From assembly GCA_963756365.1 (NCBI GenBank), contig CAVWNF010000003.1, forward strand, positions 2,232,001 to 2,296,000: 64,000 nucleotides of DNA, written 5' to 3'. Under the pieces are notes generated by a model that saw only the letters and a list, made by a program, of their open reading frames with translations, was not told the origin of the DNA and made no database searches. Below, in pieces: positions 49,019 to 58,311 of this stretch (within the stretch, counting starts at the first letter, position 1; each line of letters starts with the position of its first letter). The stretch comes from WHTI01 sp963756365. Lineage in GTDB: Bacteria; Actinomycetota; CADDZG01; WHSQ01. Made by a program: the position numbers and the translations under genes.

Positions 49019-49670
49019 CCGCATGAAGCATCGCGTGAACCGCAGCGGTCACTACATCGTCATGGATGATCGCCGAGCCAAGCAGGGTGGTAGGTCTCCC
49101 CGCCTCGGTCACGATCACTTTCGCGATCACGGAATCCGTCATGCCGACCTGTTGGATCATCACGTGATCGACCTCGATGGTCGCATCCGGAGCCAGGGCC
49201 GGCTCGAGCGCCTGTTGCACCGCTGCTGCCGCGCCGCGCGCACGCGTCTCGCGGGACGCACCCGCCGCCGCCGCTCCTTCGGTCGTCGAGCCGTCCGGCC
49301 ACTGAAGGGCGACCTTGACCCATCCTTCGTTCCCTTTGTTAGCGAACACGACCCGGTCGAGTACGGGGCGGCGACGCCCCTCGGAGGCCGTCTCCTCCTC
49401 GTGACCCTCGTCCATCTGCACCACGGACACGATCCGGTGGTCGAGCGTCAATCCGAAATGGGCCGCTGCCAGCGACTGCACATCCCTGACCACTTGCTTT
49501 GGGGGACGGTTGCTCTCGGCCACGACGTGGATCTCGACGGGACTGTCGTCACCGATCACGCTGACGCTGCGGATGCCAGAGATCTTGGCCAGTTCCGACT
49601 GGAGCTGCCCCAACGACACGTGGGCACTAGGGGTTACCTTCCGAAGTTGAGGCCCTACCGATTCGCCCAT
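48999..49670 (-). CDS. conserved hypothetical protein
   Basis: A 223-residue soluble protein of no recognised family. The N-terminal half has an ACT-like feel ('LQSELAKISGIRSVSVIGDD', 'VEIHVVAESNRPPKQVVRDV'). The C-terminal half has a beta-rich segment ('VFANKGNEGWVKVALQWPDG') and an Ala-rich helix ('RETRARGAAAAVQQALEPAL'), then 'SAIIHDDVVTAAVHAMLHAV'. The middle resembles the LeuA allosteric-domain layout weakly. The ATG at 49670 is the second of two possible adjacent starts. Confidence 0.6.
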   Translation of the reverse strand: MGESVGPQLRKVTPSAHVSLGQLQSELAKISGIRSVSVIGDDSPVEIHVVAESNRPPKQVVRDVQSLAAAHFGLTLDHRIVSVVQMDEGHEEETASEGRRRPVLDRVVFANKGNEGWVKVALQWPDGSTTEGAAAAGASRETRARGAAAAVQQALEPALAPDATIEVDHVMIQQVGMTDSVIAKVIVTEAGRPTTLLGSAIIHDDVVTAAVHAMLHAVNRKLH

Positions 49671-49869
49671 CACGTCACCGAACCTGTCAGGTACGCCGGG
49701 TCCAAGTCAAGCATCTAGCAACCCCTAACCTCGGATGGAACGTCTTGGGCAAGTGTCATCCCCGGAGCGGCTCCACACCAACCCCCTAGACGGGGGGCCT
49801 TACTACCCTCAAAGTGTAGGAATCGGATGGTCATTTCTGGTTATCCGAGGTAACCACCCTTTCGGGGGG
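49671..49869. other. intergenic DNA with short GC hairpins, no gene seen
   Basis: Contains CCCCCTAGACGGGGGG and GGTTA-TCCGAGG-TAACC style inverted repeats but no supported reading frame. It separates the hypothetical gene from the microprotein transcription unit. Confidence 0.5.
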
Positions 49870-49898
49870 TTGTCACGATAGTTAACAAGTCCTACATT
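49870..49898 (+). promoter_or_regulatory. promoter (TTGTCA, 17 nt, TACATT) of the microprotein unit
   Basis: TTGTCA at 49870-49875 and TACATT at 49893-49898 with a 17-nt spacer. Predicted start near 49905, about 150 nt before the 25-codon frame. Confidence 0.65.
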
Positions 49899-49904
49899 GA
49901 GTCA

Positions 49905-50053
49905 CAGAAACACTCTCTAAGAACACGGAGATAGCGGAGACACCAGATCTACCGGCCGGGTGGGCACACCCAGCCTGACAACCTAGCGGAGCGGCGGTCT
50001 TTCGAGACCGGTCTGACAAAGACACCTCACTACTTTTCTCAAAGGAGGTCCGC
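49905..50053 (+). ncRNA. structured 5' leader of the microprotein unit
   Basis: Two clear hairpins: GGGTG-GGCA-CACCC and, nearer the start codon, CGGTCT-TTCG-AGACCG with a UUCG tetraloop, followed by GTCT-GACAA-AGAC. AAAGGAGG then precedes the ATG. The leader does not match a riboswitch class I know by eye. It may be a regulatory leader or an independent small RNA. Confidence 0.5.
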
Positions 50054-50131
50054 ATGAAAATCCGTCTCATGACCATGGCCAGTGCACTTGTCGCACTTTT
50101 CGCCGTGGCCGGCGCCCACTGGCGCTACTAG
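50054..50131 (+). CDS. 25-residue hydrophobic peptide
   Basis: Short frame starting 'MKIRLMTMASALVALFAVAG' and ending 'AHWRY'. A strong AAAGGAGG lies 5 nt before the ATG, better than almost any other gene in the window, and the frame is bracketed by a promoter and a terminator-like hairpin. It looks like a signal-peptide-like or membrane-inserting peptide, or a leader peptide. No homologue recognised. Confidence 0.55.
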   Translation: MKIRLMTMASALVALFAVAGAHWRY

Positions 50132-50144
50132 ATGCTCGAAAGGG

Positions 50145-50166
50145 GAGAGGGGCTGCGGCCCCTCTC
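50145..50166 (+). terminator. terminator-like hairpin after the microprotein
   Basis: GAGAGGGGC (50145-50153) and GCCCCTCTC (50158-50166) form a perfect 9-bp stem with loop TGCG. Only two T residues follow, so efficiency is uncertain, but its place 13 nt after the stop fits. Confidence 0.6.
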
Positions 50167-50217
50167 TTCGCGTGCGAATACCCCACTGGAGAGGCCGGGG
50201 GAACCTACGATACCCAC

Positions 50218-51564
50218 GTGAAACCTCGGATCTACGCGTGGCTCCTAACCTTGGGCGCCGTCGCGCTCGTTCTCACCCTCGCCTTCACCGAGGGCCGACC
50301 CGAGTTCACAGCGGTGCTTTTCTGGGTCGTTCTCCTCGCTGCCGTCGAGCTTCTCCCGGTGTCCCTCGGGTTCGGTTCCGAAGTCACGATGGGCTTCCCC
50401 ATCCACCTCGCGGTCGCGATCATCTTCCGAAACATGCCTTGGGTTCCGATCGTTATCGCGGGGATCGGTGCTCTCGACATGCGCGAACTCAGGCGAGAGA
50501 TCCCCTTCTGGAGAGCATCCTTCAACCGATCTCAAACGATGCTGGCCGTTGGGGGCGCGTCACTGGTATTCCATCTCTTCAGCGAGTCCGCCTTCAACCC
50601 GATCGTCGTTGGCGCTGCTGCTCTATTGCACTTGATCATCAACCTCACTCTCGTTGCGGTGATGGTCAACCTGGATCAAGGCGTTCCCATAAAGGAAGCC
50701 TTCGGGGTCCTCATCCCGAAGCCGGTCTCCGGGTTCGGAGTCAGCTACGTGCTGCTAACGAGTCTGGGTGTTGTCACGGCCGTCGCAGACAGGGAGATCG
50801 GGTCGTGGGCGGTGGCCGCGATCTTGATCCCATTGCTGTTCGCTCGGCTCAGCATCCTGGGAGCTCGGGCGCAGCAGGAACTGTCGGAGAAGATCCGGCA
50901 GCAACAGAAAGCTCTGCTCGAAGCCACCGAGAGGGTGTTCCAGGAGCGGGAGGAAGAACGCAATCGGATCGCGGAAGAGATCCACGACGGCAGCTTGCAG
51001 ATGCTCGCGGCCGCCGCGTACGGTTGCGGGAACGCGGGCGAGTTCATCGATGCCGGACGTACCGATCTCGCGAAGGAAGCCACGGTTACTGCACGCGACG
51101 CGATCAATGGCGCCATGAAGGCGCTGCGCGACTCGCTCGTTGATCTAAGAAAGTCATCCGTGGAAGAGGGCGGACTCATAAAGACGATCGAGAAGTTCGC
51201 GGAGCATCTCGCCGTCCTGTGGGGTACGGAGATCCGGATCGAGGCCGGTCTCTCGGCCGAGCCGCCGCGCCCCGTGGCACTCGCCGCCTTCCAGATCCTT
51301 CAGGAGGGCCTCACCAATGCCTTGAAGCACGCCCAGGGCAGTTGGGTCACCATCTCGATCACGGACCCCGACGGCATGGTCCACATCGTGGTCGAAGACC
51401 AGGGTGCTGGCTTCGATCCCTCGGAGAAGGTCGGCGCCGACCACGTCGGGATGAAGTTGATGAACGAGCGCGCCGAGCGGGTCGGTGGCCGCATCGAGTT
51501 GAACAGCGAGCCCGGACGTGGCACCAAACTCGAAGCGATCCTTCCTGGGGCGGTCACCCAATAG
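50218..51564 (+). CDS. sensor histidine kinase, NarL-system type (HisKA_3)
   Basis: A 448-residue membrane sensor. Seven or eight helices (about 5-225) form the input region with no obvious extracellular domain. A short coiled coil leads to the dimerisation/phospho-acceptor motif 'EERNRIAEEIHDGSLQMLAA' (His at 'EIHDG') and an HATPase_c domain with N-box 'QEGLTNALKHAQGSW', 'VVEDQGAGFDPSEKVGADHV' and 'GMKLMNERAERVGG'. The GTG lies 6 nt after TACGAT (50206-50211), predicted leaderless. It pairs with the LuxR-type regulator just downstream. The stimulus is unknown. Confidence 0.9.
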   Translation: MKPRIYAWLLTLGAVALVLTLAFTEGRPEFTAVLFWVVLLAAVELLPVSLGFGSEVTMGFPIHLAVAIIFRNMPWVPIVIAGIGALDMRELRREIPFWRASFNRSQTMLAVGGASLVFHLFSESAFNPIVVGAAALLHLIINLTLVAVMVNLDQGVPIKEAFGVLIPKPVSGFGVSYVLLTSLGVVTAVADREIGSWAVAAILIPLLFARLSILGARAQQELSEKIRQQQKALLEATERVFQEREEERNRIAEEIHDGSLQMLAAAAYGCGNAGEFIDAGRTDLAKEATVTARDAINGAMKALRDSLVDLRKSSVEEGGLIKTIEKFAEHLAVLWGTEIRIEAGLSAEPPRPVALAAFQILQEGLTNALKHAQGSWVTISITDPDGMVHIVVEDQGAGFDPSEKVGADHVGMKLMNERAERVGGRIELNSEPGRGTKLEAILPGAVTQ

Positions 51565-51665
51565 TGCCCCGCCGCCGAGGGGCGAGACCCGAAACACGCC
51601 TCGTGGGGCCACCGCCTGTCACAATCAGCCCGTAGGACTCGTCGACGAAGTCTCAGGGGTGTGCA

Positions 51666-52292
51666 GTGAGCCTGAAGGTTCTGATCACAGAAGACCACAA
51701 ACTCGTATCCGAGGGCCTCACGGCCATGCTGAACATGACCGACGAGGTCGAGTTGGTCGGCGTCGTGAACTCGGGCGAGAAAGCCGTGGAGCGTGTCGGG
51801 GCTGGTGGTGTTGACGTCGTCCTGATGGACGTGAACCTCGGGCCGGCGATGAACGGGATCGAAGCAACCCGTTTGATCAAGCAGGACTATCCGGATACGA
51901 GTGTGCTCGTCCTCACGATGTTCACCGACCCGGGAACGGTGGCCGAAGCGGTCAAAGCCGGCGCTGATGGCTACCTCTCCAAAGGCGCAACCAAGGAGAG
52001 CGTCGTCCAGGCGATCAAGGATGTCTCTCAGGGCCGGGCGGTCCTCGACCCCAACGTCACCGAAGGGATCTTCGGTCGGATCTCGGGCAAGGACGCGCAA
52101 GCACTATCCGACCGCGAACTCTCCGTCCTCCAGGAACTCAGCAACGGGCGCTCGACCCGCGAGGTAGCTCAACACATCCACGTCTCTGAAGAGACGGTCA
52201 AGACGTACCTCAAGCAGATCTTCCGGAAGCTTGGGGTCCACGACCGCACCGAGGCGGTCGCCGAGGCATTCCGCCGGGGACTCGTCCACTAG
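51666..52292 (+). CDS. NarL/FixJ-family response regulator
   Basis: A 208-residue regulator: receiver domain with acidic residues in 'LITEDHKLVSEGL' and phospho-acceptor Asp in 'VDVVLMDVNLGPAMNG', 'LVLTMFTDPGTVAEAVKAGA' and 'GYLSKGATKES'. A LuxR-type helix-turn-helix follows: 'LSDRELSVLQELSNGRSTRE', 'VAQHIHVSEETVKTYLKQIF' and 'RKLGVHDRTEAVAEA'. The first acidic pair is E-D. Likely partner of the kinase 101 nt upstream. Confidence 0.93.
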   Translation: MSLKVLITEDHKLVSEGLTAMLNMTDEVELVGVVNSGEKAVERVGAGGVDVVLMDVNLGPAMNGIEATRLIKQDYPDTSVLVLTMFTDPGTVAEAVKAGADGYLSKGATKESVVQAIKDVSQGRAVLDPNVTEGIFGRISGKDAQALSDRELSVLQELSNGRSTREVAQHIHVSEETVKTYLKQIFRKLGVHDRTEAVAEAFRRGLVH

Positions 52293-52325
52293 GACCCCCC
52301 GCTCCTTCCGCTATCCTCGTGCCCC

Positions 52326-52826
52326 GTGGACTTCGAGATCGAGCATTCCGTAACCGGTGCCCCCGAACATGTCGCGGAGGTCCTCCTCGATCCTGAGTAC
52401 CAGGCATCCCTCGGCGATCACCTCGGTCCCCTCTCCCATCGTGAGGTCCTCGAACAGAACGAGATGGACGACGGTCGGGTCGTGCGCCATATCAGGTGCG
52501 TGCTCGATATCGACATCGACGGGCCCGCCAGGAAGTTCATCGGTAACGCTGATCCCGCGTGGGTCGAGGAGGCCGTCTGGTACCCGGACAAGCACATCTG
52601 GGAGTGGAAGATCCTCCCCGAGGTGGCCAAGGAACTGTTGGCCGCCAACGGCACTATCGAACTCAGGGCAGACGGAGCAACGACGACCCGGCTCGTTACG
52701 GGCACCGTGAAGGTTCGGGTACCCCTCTACGGCGGGAAAGTAGAGGGCTGGATCGTGGATGGCCTCGAGGAGGCATATGCGGACGAGGCCGGTCACCTCG
52801 AAGCGTGGCTCGCCGCCGGGCATTAG
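52326..52826 (+). CDS. DUF2505-family protein (SRPBCC-like)
   Basis: A 166-residue protein with START/SRPBCC-type alternation ('IEHSVTGAPEHVAEVLLDPE', 'GTVKVRVPLYGGKVEGWIVD', 'LEEAYADEAGHLEAWL'), matching DUF2505, a domain common in actinobacteria that probably binds a hydrophobic ligand. The GTG is 8 nt after TATCCT (52312-52317). It ends directly before the glnA operator. Function unknown. Confidence 0.78.
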   Translation: MDFEIEHSVTGAPEHVAEVLLDPEYQASLGDHLGPLSHREVLEQNEMDDGRVVRHIRCVLDIDIDGPARKFIGNADPAWVEEAVWYPDKHIWEWKILPEVAKELLAANGTIELRADGATTTRLVTGTVKVRVPLYGGKVEGWIVDGLEEAYADEAGHLEAWLAAGH

Positions 52827-52829
52827 GGC

Positions 52830-52867
52830 GTAACGCGCTCGTAACATCGGTGAAACGGAGGGGAAAC
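52830..52867 (+). promoter_or_regulatory. GlnR-type operator upstream of glnA
   Basis: Four pentamers at exact 11-bp pitch: GTAAC (52830), GTAAC (52841), GAAAC (52852) and GAAAC (52863), each separated by 6 bases. This is the gTnAC-n6-GaAAC array reported for actinobacterial GlnR. It ends 10 bp before a TAAAGT -10 candidate (52878-52883) with no good -35, as expected for an activated promoter. Confidence 0.85.
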
Positions 52868-52966
52868 CGCCCCCATCTAAAGTTCTCCCAGAACCTAGAC
52901 ACACGTACCGAGGCGCGTGAACCTAGACAGTCGCGCGCCTGAGGCCGCAGAGAAGGAGAGGAACGA

Positions 52967-54389
52967 ATGGCAACCCCATCCGATGCCCTGAAACTCGGGG
53001 AACAGCACGGAGCGCAGTTCGTGGATATCCGGTTCTCCGACCTACCGGGGTTGATGCAGCACTTCTCGGTACCGTTCGACGAGTTCGGAGAGGACGCGTT
53101 CGAGGAGGGTCTGGGTTTCGACGGGTCATCGATCCGCGGATTCCAGGAGATCCAGGAATCAGACATGCTCCTCGTCCCCGATCCCGATACCGCGGTCATG
53201 GATCCGTTCCGCACTCACCCGACGATGATCATCAACGCGTACGTAAAGGATCCCCTCACCGGTGAGAGCTACACCCGCGACCCCCGCTACATCACGAAGA
53301 AAGCTGTCGAGTACCTCAAGGGAACCGGGATCGCCGATACCGCCTATTTCGGCCCCGAAGCAGAGTTCTACATCTTCGATGGCATCCGTTTCGACCAGAA
53401 CCAGCACTCGAGCTACCACTACATCGATGCTGTCGAAGGCGTCTGGAACTCGGGACGAGAAGAGGAAGGCGGCAACAAGGGTTACAAGCCGCGTTACAAG
53501 GAGGGCTACTTCCCCGTTCCGCCGATGGACCACTTCCAGGATCTGCGCAGCGAGATGGTCCTTACGCTTCGAGAGCTCGGCATCCCATGCGAGGTTCACC
53601 ACCACGAGGTCGGCACCGCGGGCCAAGGCGAGATCGACATGGGGTTCTCCGACCTGCTAACGATGGCCGACAGATTGATGCTCTACAAGTACGTGATCAA
53701 GAACGTCGGACTCAAGTTCGGTAAGACGGTCACGTTCATGCCGAAGCCGATCTTCCAGGACAACGGTTCCGGGATGCACGTTCACCAGAGTCTGTGGAAG
53801 GACGGCGAGCCGCTGTTCTGGGACGAGTTGGGCTACGCGCAGTTGTCCGACATGGCCCGCTACTACATCGGCGGACTCCTCACCCACGCTCCGGCATTAC
53901 TTGCTCTGTGCGCACCGACGACCAACTCTTACAAGCGACTGGTCCCCGGTTACGAAGCACCGGTCAACCTGGTGTACTCGCAGAGGAACCGATCCGCCGC
54001 GGTTCGCATCCCGCTCTATTCGAAGTCGCCGAAGTCGAAGCGGATCGAGTTCCGTTGTCCCGGATGCCTCCTGCAACCCGTACCTCGCGTTCCCGGCGTT
54101 GCTCATGGCCGGGCTCGATGGGATCAAGAACAAGATCGAGCCACCCGAGCCGGTCGACAAGGACCTTTACGACCTTCCCGCAGAGGCTTTGGCGCAGGTT
54201 CCCCAGGTCCCCGCGTCGCTCGAGAGTGCGCTGGACGCGCTCGAAGCCGACCATGACTTCCTACTCGAAGGTGGAGTGTTCACCGAGGACGTCATCCACC
54301 AGTGGCTCGACTACAAGCGGAAGCATGAGGTGGACGAGATGAGGCTCCGTCCTCACCCGTACGAGTTCTACCTCTACTACGACATCTAG
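52967..54389 (+). CDS. glnA: glutamine synthetase type I, frameshifted near the C-terminus
   Basis: Glutamine synthetase, ammonium assimilation into glutamine. Repaired length is about 473 residues. N-terminal 'QFVDIRFSDLPGLMQHF', 'EEGLGFDGSSIRGFQEI', 'AYFGPEAEFYIFD', 'VGTAGQGEIDMGFSDLLTMA', 'NGSGMHVHQSLWKDG', 'NRSAAVRIPLYSKSPKSKRI' in frame one; 'DASCNPYLAFPALLMAGLDG' and the adenylylation loop 'KDLYDLPAEAL' in frame two. One extra C in CCC at 54059-54061 accounts for the shift. The modifiable Tyr fits the adjacent glnE. AAGGAGAGG precedes the ATG. GlnR-type operator upstream. Confidence 0.95.
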
Positions 54390-54407
54390 AGTCAGAGCGA
54401 TACGAAC

Positions 54408-54434
54408 AGAGCCCCCCGGCGAACCGGGGGCTCT
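54408..54434. terminator. bidirectional terminator hairpin between glnA and crp-type gene
   Basis: AGAGCCCCCCGG (54408-54419) pairs with CCGGGGGCTCT (54424-54434), one bulged C, around CGAA. It lies in the 53-bp gap between two convergent genes and could serve both, although T-tracts are short. Confidence 0.75.
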
Positions 54435-54442
54435 TCGCTTGT

Positions 54443-55126
54443 CTAGAGACCTGCGCGGCGCCGGAGCTGTTCCGGTTCCTTCAGCGTGATGGTGCGGCCG
54501 CTGAGTTCTAGATAACCCCGTCGATCGAAGTTCTTGAGGATCTGGTTGACGCTCTGGCGGGTTCCCCCGACCATGCGGGCAAGGTCCGATTGCGTGACGT
54601 TCAGATCGAGAACGATGCCGTCCGAAGTTGTTTCGCCTCGGTCATCGGCGAGACCCACCAGCAACTTGGCGACCCGACCGTAAAGGTCGAGGAAAACCAG
54701 GTCCGAGGCCTGCTCCGTTAGACGGCGGACGAGTGCGCCGAGGTTGACGAGCAGGCTGTCTGTGACCTCGGGATGCTGGTGAAGAGTGTCGAGAAGCACC
54801 GCCCGAGTGATCACCAGCACCTCGGTCGGCTCGAGGACCTCGGCCGAGGCCGAACGAGCCCCCCCGTCGATCAGCGAGAGCTCTCCGAACACTTCCGGCG
54901 GCACCAGGGTAGTGAGCACCATCTCGTCACCCTCGGCAGATGTGACGAAGACCTTTGCGAGCCCGCTCCTGATGACGAACAGGGAATCGCCCGGCTCGCC
55001 CTCATGGAAGATGAATTCGCCCTTCTGGAACGTCCTTGGAACGGCGCGCGCGCCAAGGCCATCGAGGACCGCTGCATCTAGGTCGCCGAACAGGCTGGTG
55101 GCACCGAGCAACTCGCTGGTACTCAA
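54443..55126 (-). CDS. Crp/Fnr-family transcriptional regulator
   Basis: An intact 227-residue Crp-type regulator: N-terminal cyclic-nucleotide-binding barrel with 'GDSLFVIRSGLAKVFVTSAE', 'EVFGELSLIDGGARSASAEV' (the cAMP phosphate-loop style GELxLxxGxxRSA), a dimer helix, and helix-turn-helix 'VTQSDLARMVGGTRQSVNQI'. It resembles mycobacterial Crp (Rv3676). The barrel motif supports cAMP binding, not proven. TTG start follows GGGAGGGG. Convergent with glnA. Confidence 0.9.
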   Translation of the reverse strand: MSTSELLGATSLFGDLDAAVLDGLGARAVPRTFQKGEFIFHEGEPGDSLFVIRSGLAKVFVTSAEGDEMVLTTLVPPEVFGELSLIDGGARSASAEVLEPTEVLVITRAVLLDTLHQHPEVTDSLLVNLGALVRRLTEQASDLVFLDLYGRVAKLLVGLADDRGETTSDGIVLDLNVTQSDLARMVGGTRQSVNQILKNFDRRGYLELSGRTITLKEPEQLRRRAGL

Positions 55127-55178
55127 AGACCCCTCCCTCCGGCGGACACCCTAATCGCACCGCACTAGGATGCACATC

Positions 55179-55346
55179 GTGAAGACAATCTCTCCGTTGA
55201 TCATCGTTGGGGCCCTGTTGCTCCTGCTGATCCCCATGGCAGGTTCCTTCCGTGAGGGAGCCAAGAATGCAGGAGGGATCCTCCTGGTCCTCGCTCTGAT
55301 CCTGGGAATGAGTCTCGTCTTCGCCCTCATCGCATCGCTCCGTTAG
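55179..55346 (+). CDS. small membrane protein, two predicted helices
   Basis: A 55-residue protein with helices 'LIIVGALLLLLIPMAGSF' and 'GILLVLALILGMSLVFALIA'. TAGGAT (55166-55171) lies 7 nt before the GTG at 55179, so this start is favoured; an ATG at 55170 falls within that hexamer. It overlaps the convergent glnE end by 4 nt. Uncharacterised. Confidence 0.65.
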   Translation: MKTISPLIIVGALLLLLIPMAGSFREGAKNAGGILLVLALILGMSLVFALIASLR

Positions 55347-57984
55347 GAACCGAAGATCAACGGTTCCGTCACCTTGCGTGCCCGCCTCGTGAACTTCAGG
55401 TACGCGTCCTCGATCTCTTGACGAGGTTGCTCGCGATATCCCATCGCGATCCCCAGGGCCTCGAGTTCCTCGGGCTTCGCCGGCAAGGCATCCACCGGGC
55501 GGCCAACCATGAGGAACAAGCGGTTCCTGAGCCTCGTGAGGAACTCGTATGCGCTGGTAAGCCGGTCGGCTTGTTCGGGAGAGAGGAACTCGAGTTCACG
55601 CGCGATCGCCAACGTAGGAACGGTCCCCGTCTGCCGTAGCGAGGTCTCTGCCGCACCATGCTGCAGCTGAAGGATCTGAACGGCGAACTCGATATCGGAG
55701 GTGCCTCCCGGTCCAAGTTTGAAATGGAGTCGAGGATCGACGCCTCGAGGGATGCGTTCGCGCTCCATCCTCGCCTTCAGGTGCCTGATCTCGGCGAGGT
55801 GAATCGTCCGGGAACGGATCTTGGAACGCGACAGGGCGGGTCGCTTCGATGAATCGCTCGCCCAGTTCCGCATCTCCCGCCGCGAAGCCGAGCCTTCACC
55901 AATGCCTGACGTTCCCACGGGCGCGCCCACCGTGCGTAGTACTCGAGGTACGAATCGAACGACCTCACGAGAGGACCAGCCTTGCCCTCCGGTCGGAGGT
56001 CGGCATCGATCTGGAACGTAACGCCTTCGGGGGTCACTGACCCGATCGCCGCCACGAGGTCCGCCGCGGCACGCTCGGCCGCCGGGTGGTCACCATCGTG
56101 AACCAACATCACGTCGATGTCGGATGCGTAGTTGAGCTCCCGGCCTCCGAGCTTCCCCATCCCGATCACTGCGAAGGGCACGTCTACTTCCTCGAGGGCT
56201 GCCTCCAAACACGCATCGGCCAGGTCGGCAAGTCCGGCACCGACCAACACCGTGTCCGAGACGCCAGCGAGATCACTGAGCGCGAGTCCGAGCAGTTCCC
56301 GGCGTTTGAACCTGCGCAACCCGTCGAGACGGTCATCCTCATCACGCCATCGCAGAGACGCCGATGCCTCTCGCACCAGACGCTCGCGCTCCTTCGGGAG
56401 CCCGGGGCCGTCCCTGTTAGCGATGGTTCCAAGTTCTTCGGGCACCTGGATCAGCAGATCTCCCAGCAGGCGGCCGCTTCCCAATACCTTGGCGAGGAAG
56501 GCCAAGGCTGGGGGGTTGTCACGCAACGCGCCGGCGGCATCGAGGCGTTCCCCTAGCGACTCGCTGATCCTCAGGAACGAGAAGAGACCTTCATCTGGTA
56601 GCGGCGCATCCTGAAGGAACCGGAGCATCGCGGGCGTGAGCACCTTGAAGAGCCGGGCTCGCCGGGACGTGCCACCCACGAGTTCCGCAAGGATCCTGGC
56701 CGCACGATCAACGTCTCTGAAGCCGAGGATCCTCAGACGATCCTCGAGCGCTTCTTGCGAGAGTCTCTGCCCGCCCGCTCCGGCGAGCGACTCGATCATC
56801 GGTCGGTAGAAGAGCTTCTCGAAGCGCTGGCGAACGTCAACGAGGATCGCCCTGTGTGCCTCCTCGAAGCGCTCAAGAGCTGAGGACGAAGGTGCATCGC
56901 TGAACCCCATGACCCGGGCGACACGAGCGCGTCCCTCGTCGTCCGCTGGAAGGGTGTGCACCTGACGCTCCTGCCAGAGCTGCAACCTGTGCTCCACGGT
57001 GCGCAGCCACCGATAGGCCGTTGCAAGGCCCGCCGAGTCTTCCTCGGCGACGTAGCCTCCAACCGCCAACGCGCTGAGTGCGGGAAGGGTCCCGCTCGCG
57101 CGGACCGCTGGGTCAGAGCCGCCATGCACCAGTTGGAACAGCTGGACCGCGAACTCGATGTCCCTGATGCCACCGGGACCGAGCTTTACGTCGTCCTCGC
57201 TGGAACCTCCTCGGGCTCGCCGAACGGCGTTCGTCTCTACCTTCTGCTTCATCGCCCGTATCGCGGCAACACGCTCGGACGAGACTTCCTGGGAGTAGAC
57301 GAACCGGCGCGATCGTTCGATCAGAGCGTCACCGATCTCGGCCGCCCCGGCCGAGTGGCGGGCCTTGATGAGTGCCTGGAACTCCCATTCCTTCGCCCAC
57401 CGTTCGTAGTACTCGATATAGGAGTCCACAGTCCTAACCAGTGCGCCAGCGCGGCCCTCGGGTCGGAGATCCACATCCACTCGGTACGCCTGGCCCTCGG
57501 GCGCGAACTCAGTAAGCGTGGCCACAACAGACGATGCTGCACGCGCGTACTCGGGACCATCGCCTCCGGACACGAACATCACGTCGATGTCGGAGCTGTA
57601 GTTGAGCTCTAGCGCGCCGAGCTTGCCCATCGCCACGATCGCTAGATCGGAGGGAGCATCGGCCTCCCTTAGTGCGACCTCGAGACACGCATCGGCGAGG
57701 TAGGAGAGGTTGGCAACGACCTCGTGGAGTTCGATCTCGCCGGAGAGATCTGCCCCCGCTATCTGCAGGAGACGGCGGCGACGCTCCCGACGGAGGCCCC
57801 CCGGCCCATCGTTCGCGTACGCATCTCCTACTAGAGAGAGGTAGTCCTCCCGGCTCCCGGGGGGCCCATCATCGTCCAGGACAGCCCCGGAACCAGGGTC
57901 CGAAACCAGAAGATCCGCCAGCGACGAACTGGCGCGTTTGATCAGCCCTTCGCGTTCGCGTCGTCCCAGGTCGGCCCCCGTCAC
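55343..57984 (-). CDS. glnE: glutamine synthetase adenylyltransferase, two frameshifts near the C-terminus
   Basis: Bifunctional enzyme adding and removing AMP on GlnA. Two nucleotidyltransferase halves are visible: 'MGKLGALELNYSSDIDVMFV' and 'VKLGPGGIRDIEFAVQLFQL', later 'MGKLGGRELNYASDIDVMLV' and 'FKLGPGGTSDIEFAVQILQL'. Frame is lost near 55877-55885 and again near 55812-55822; the intervening frame reads 'AAGDAELGERFIEATRPVAF', so both are small indels. The repaired protein is about 880 residues. The GTG at 57984 lies 7 nt after TATCCT (complement of 57992-57997). The neighbours match mycobacterial glnA1-glnE-glnA2. Confidence 0.93.
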
Positions 57985-58311
57985 AACGTGCAGGATAGAG
58001 GTCCGGTGGCGGGCCCGCTGAGCTACCCGATGTGTCGTATTTGCCCGGGTGCGTTGTGGATGAGCCACAACATTCGAAGCTGGTTCTTCTCCCCCTGGTA
58101 GGTGGAAGCGATCCGCTTGTGTCTGTAACGTGCGTCGCTGGCGTCGAAGAAGCGCCTCATATCGGAAGCCGGAGATCTGCCCGACCATCACTGGTTGCGA
58201 GTGCGGACGACCGGACGGACGAGTTCCCCGCCGCGGAAGAACAGCGCGGTTCACACAAGCGGATCATCTTTTGCTTGCGTGCGCGCGGGGGCTCACGGCT
58301 AGGAGGTGGGA
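57985..58311 (+). other. long structured leader region of the NlpC/P60 gene; no gene seen
   Basis: GATCCGCTTGTGT (58110-58122) is an exact inverted copy of ACACAAGCGGATC (58253-58265), able to close a 130-nt domain that itself holds GGCG/CGCC and CCGCG/CGCGG hairpins. Part of the right arm can instead form CAAGC-GGATCATCTTTT-GCTTG right before the AGGAGGTGG ribosome-binding site. The two folds exclude each other, a switch-like layout. I do not see the conserved blocks of the c-di-AMP (ydaO) riboswitch. The left end also holds the glnE promoter. Confidence 0.5.

Noticed and set aside
58110..58265. c-di-AMP (ydaO-yuaA) riboswitch
   Set aside because: Expected conserved blocks are not visible by eye; kept only as an unassigned structured leader.
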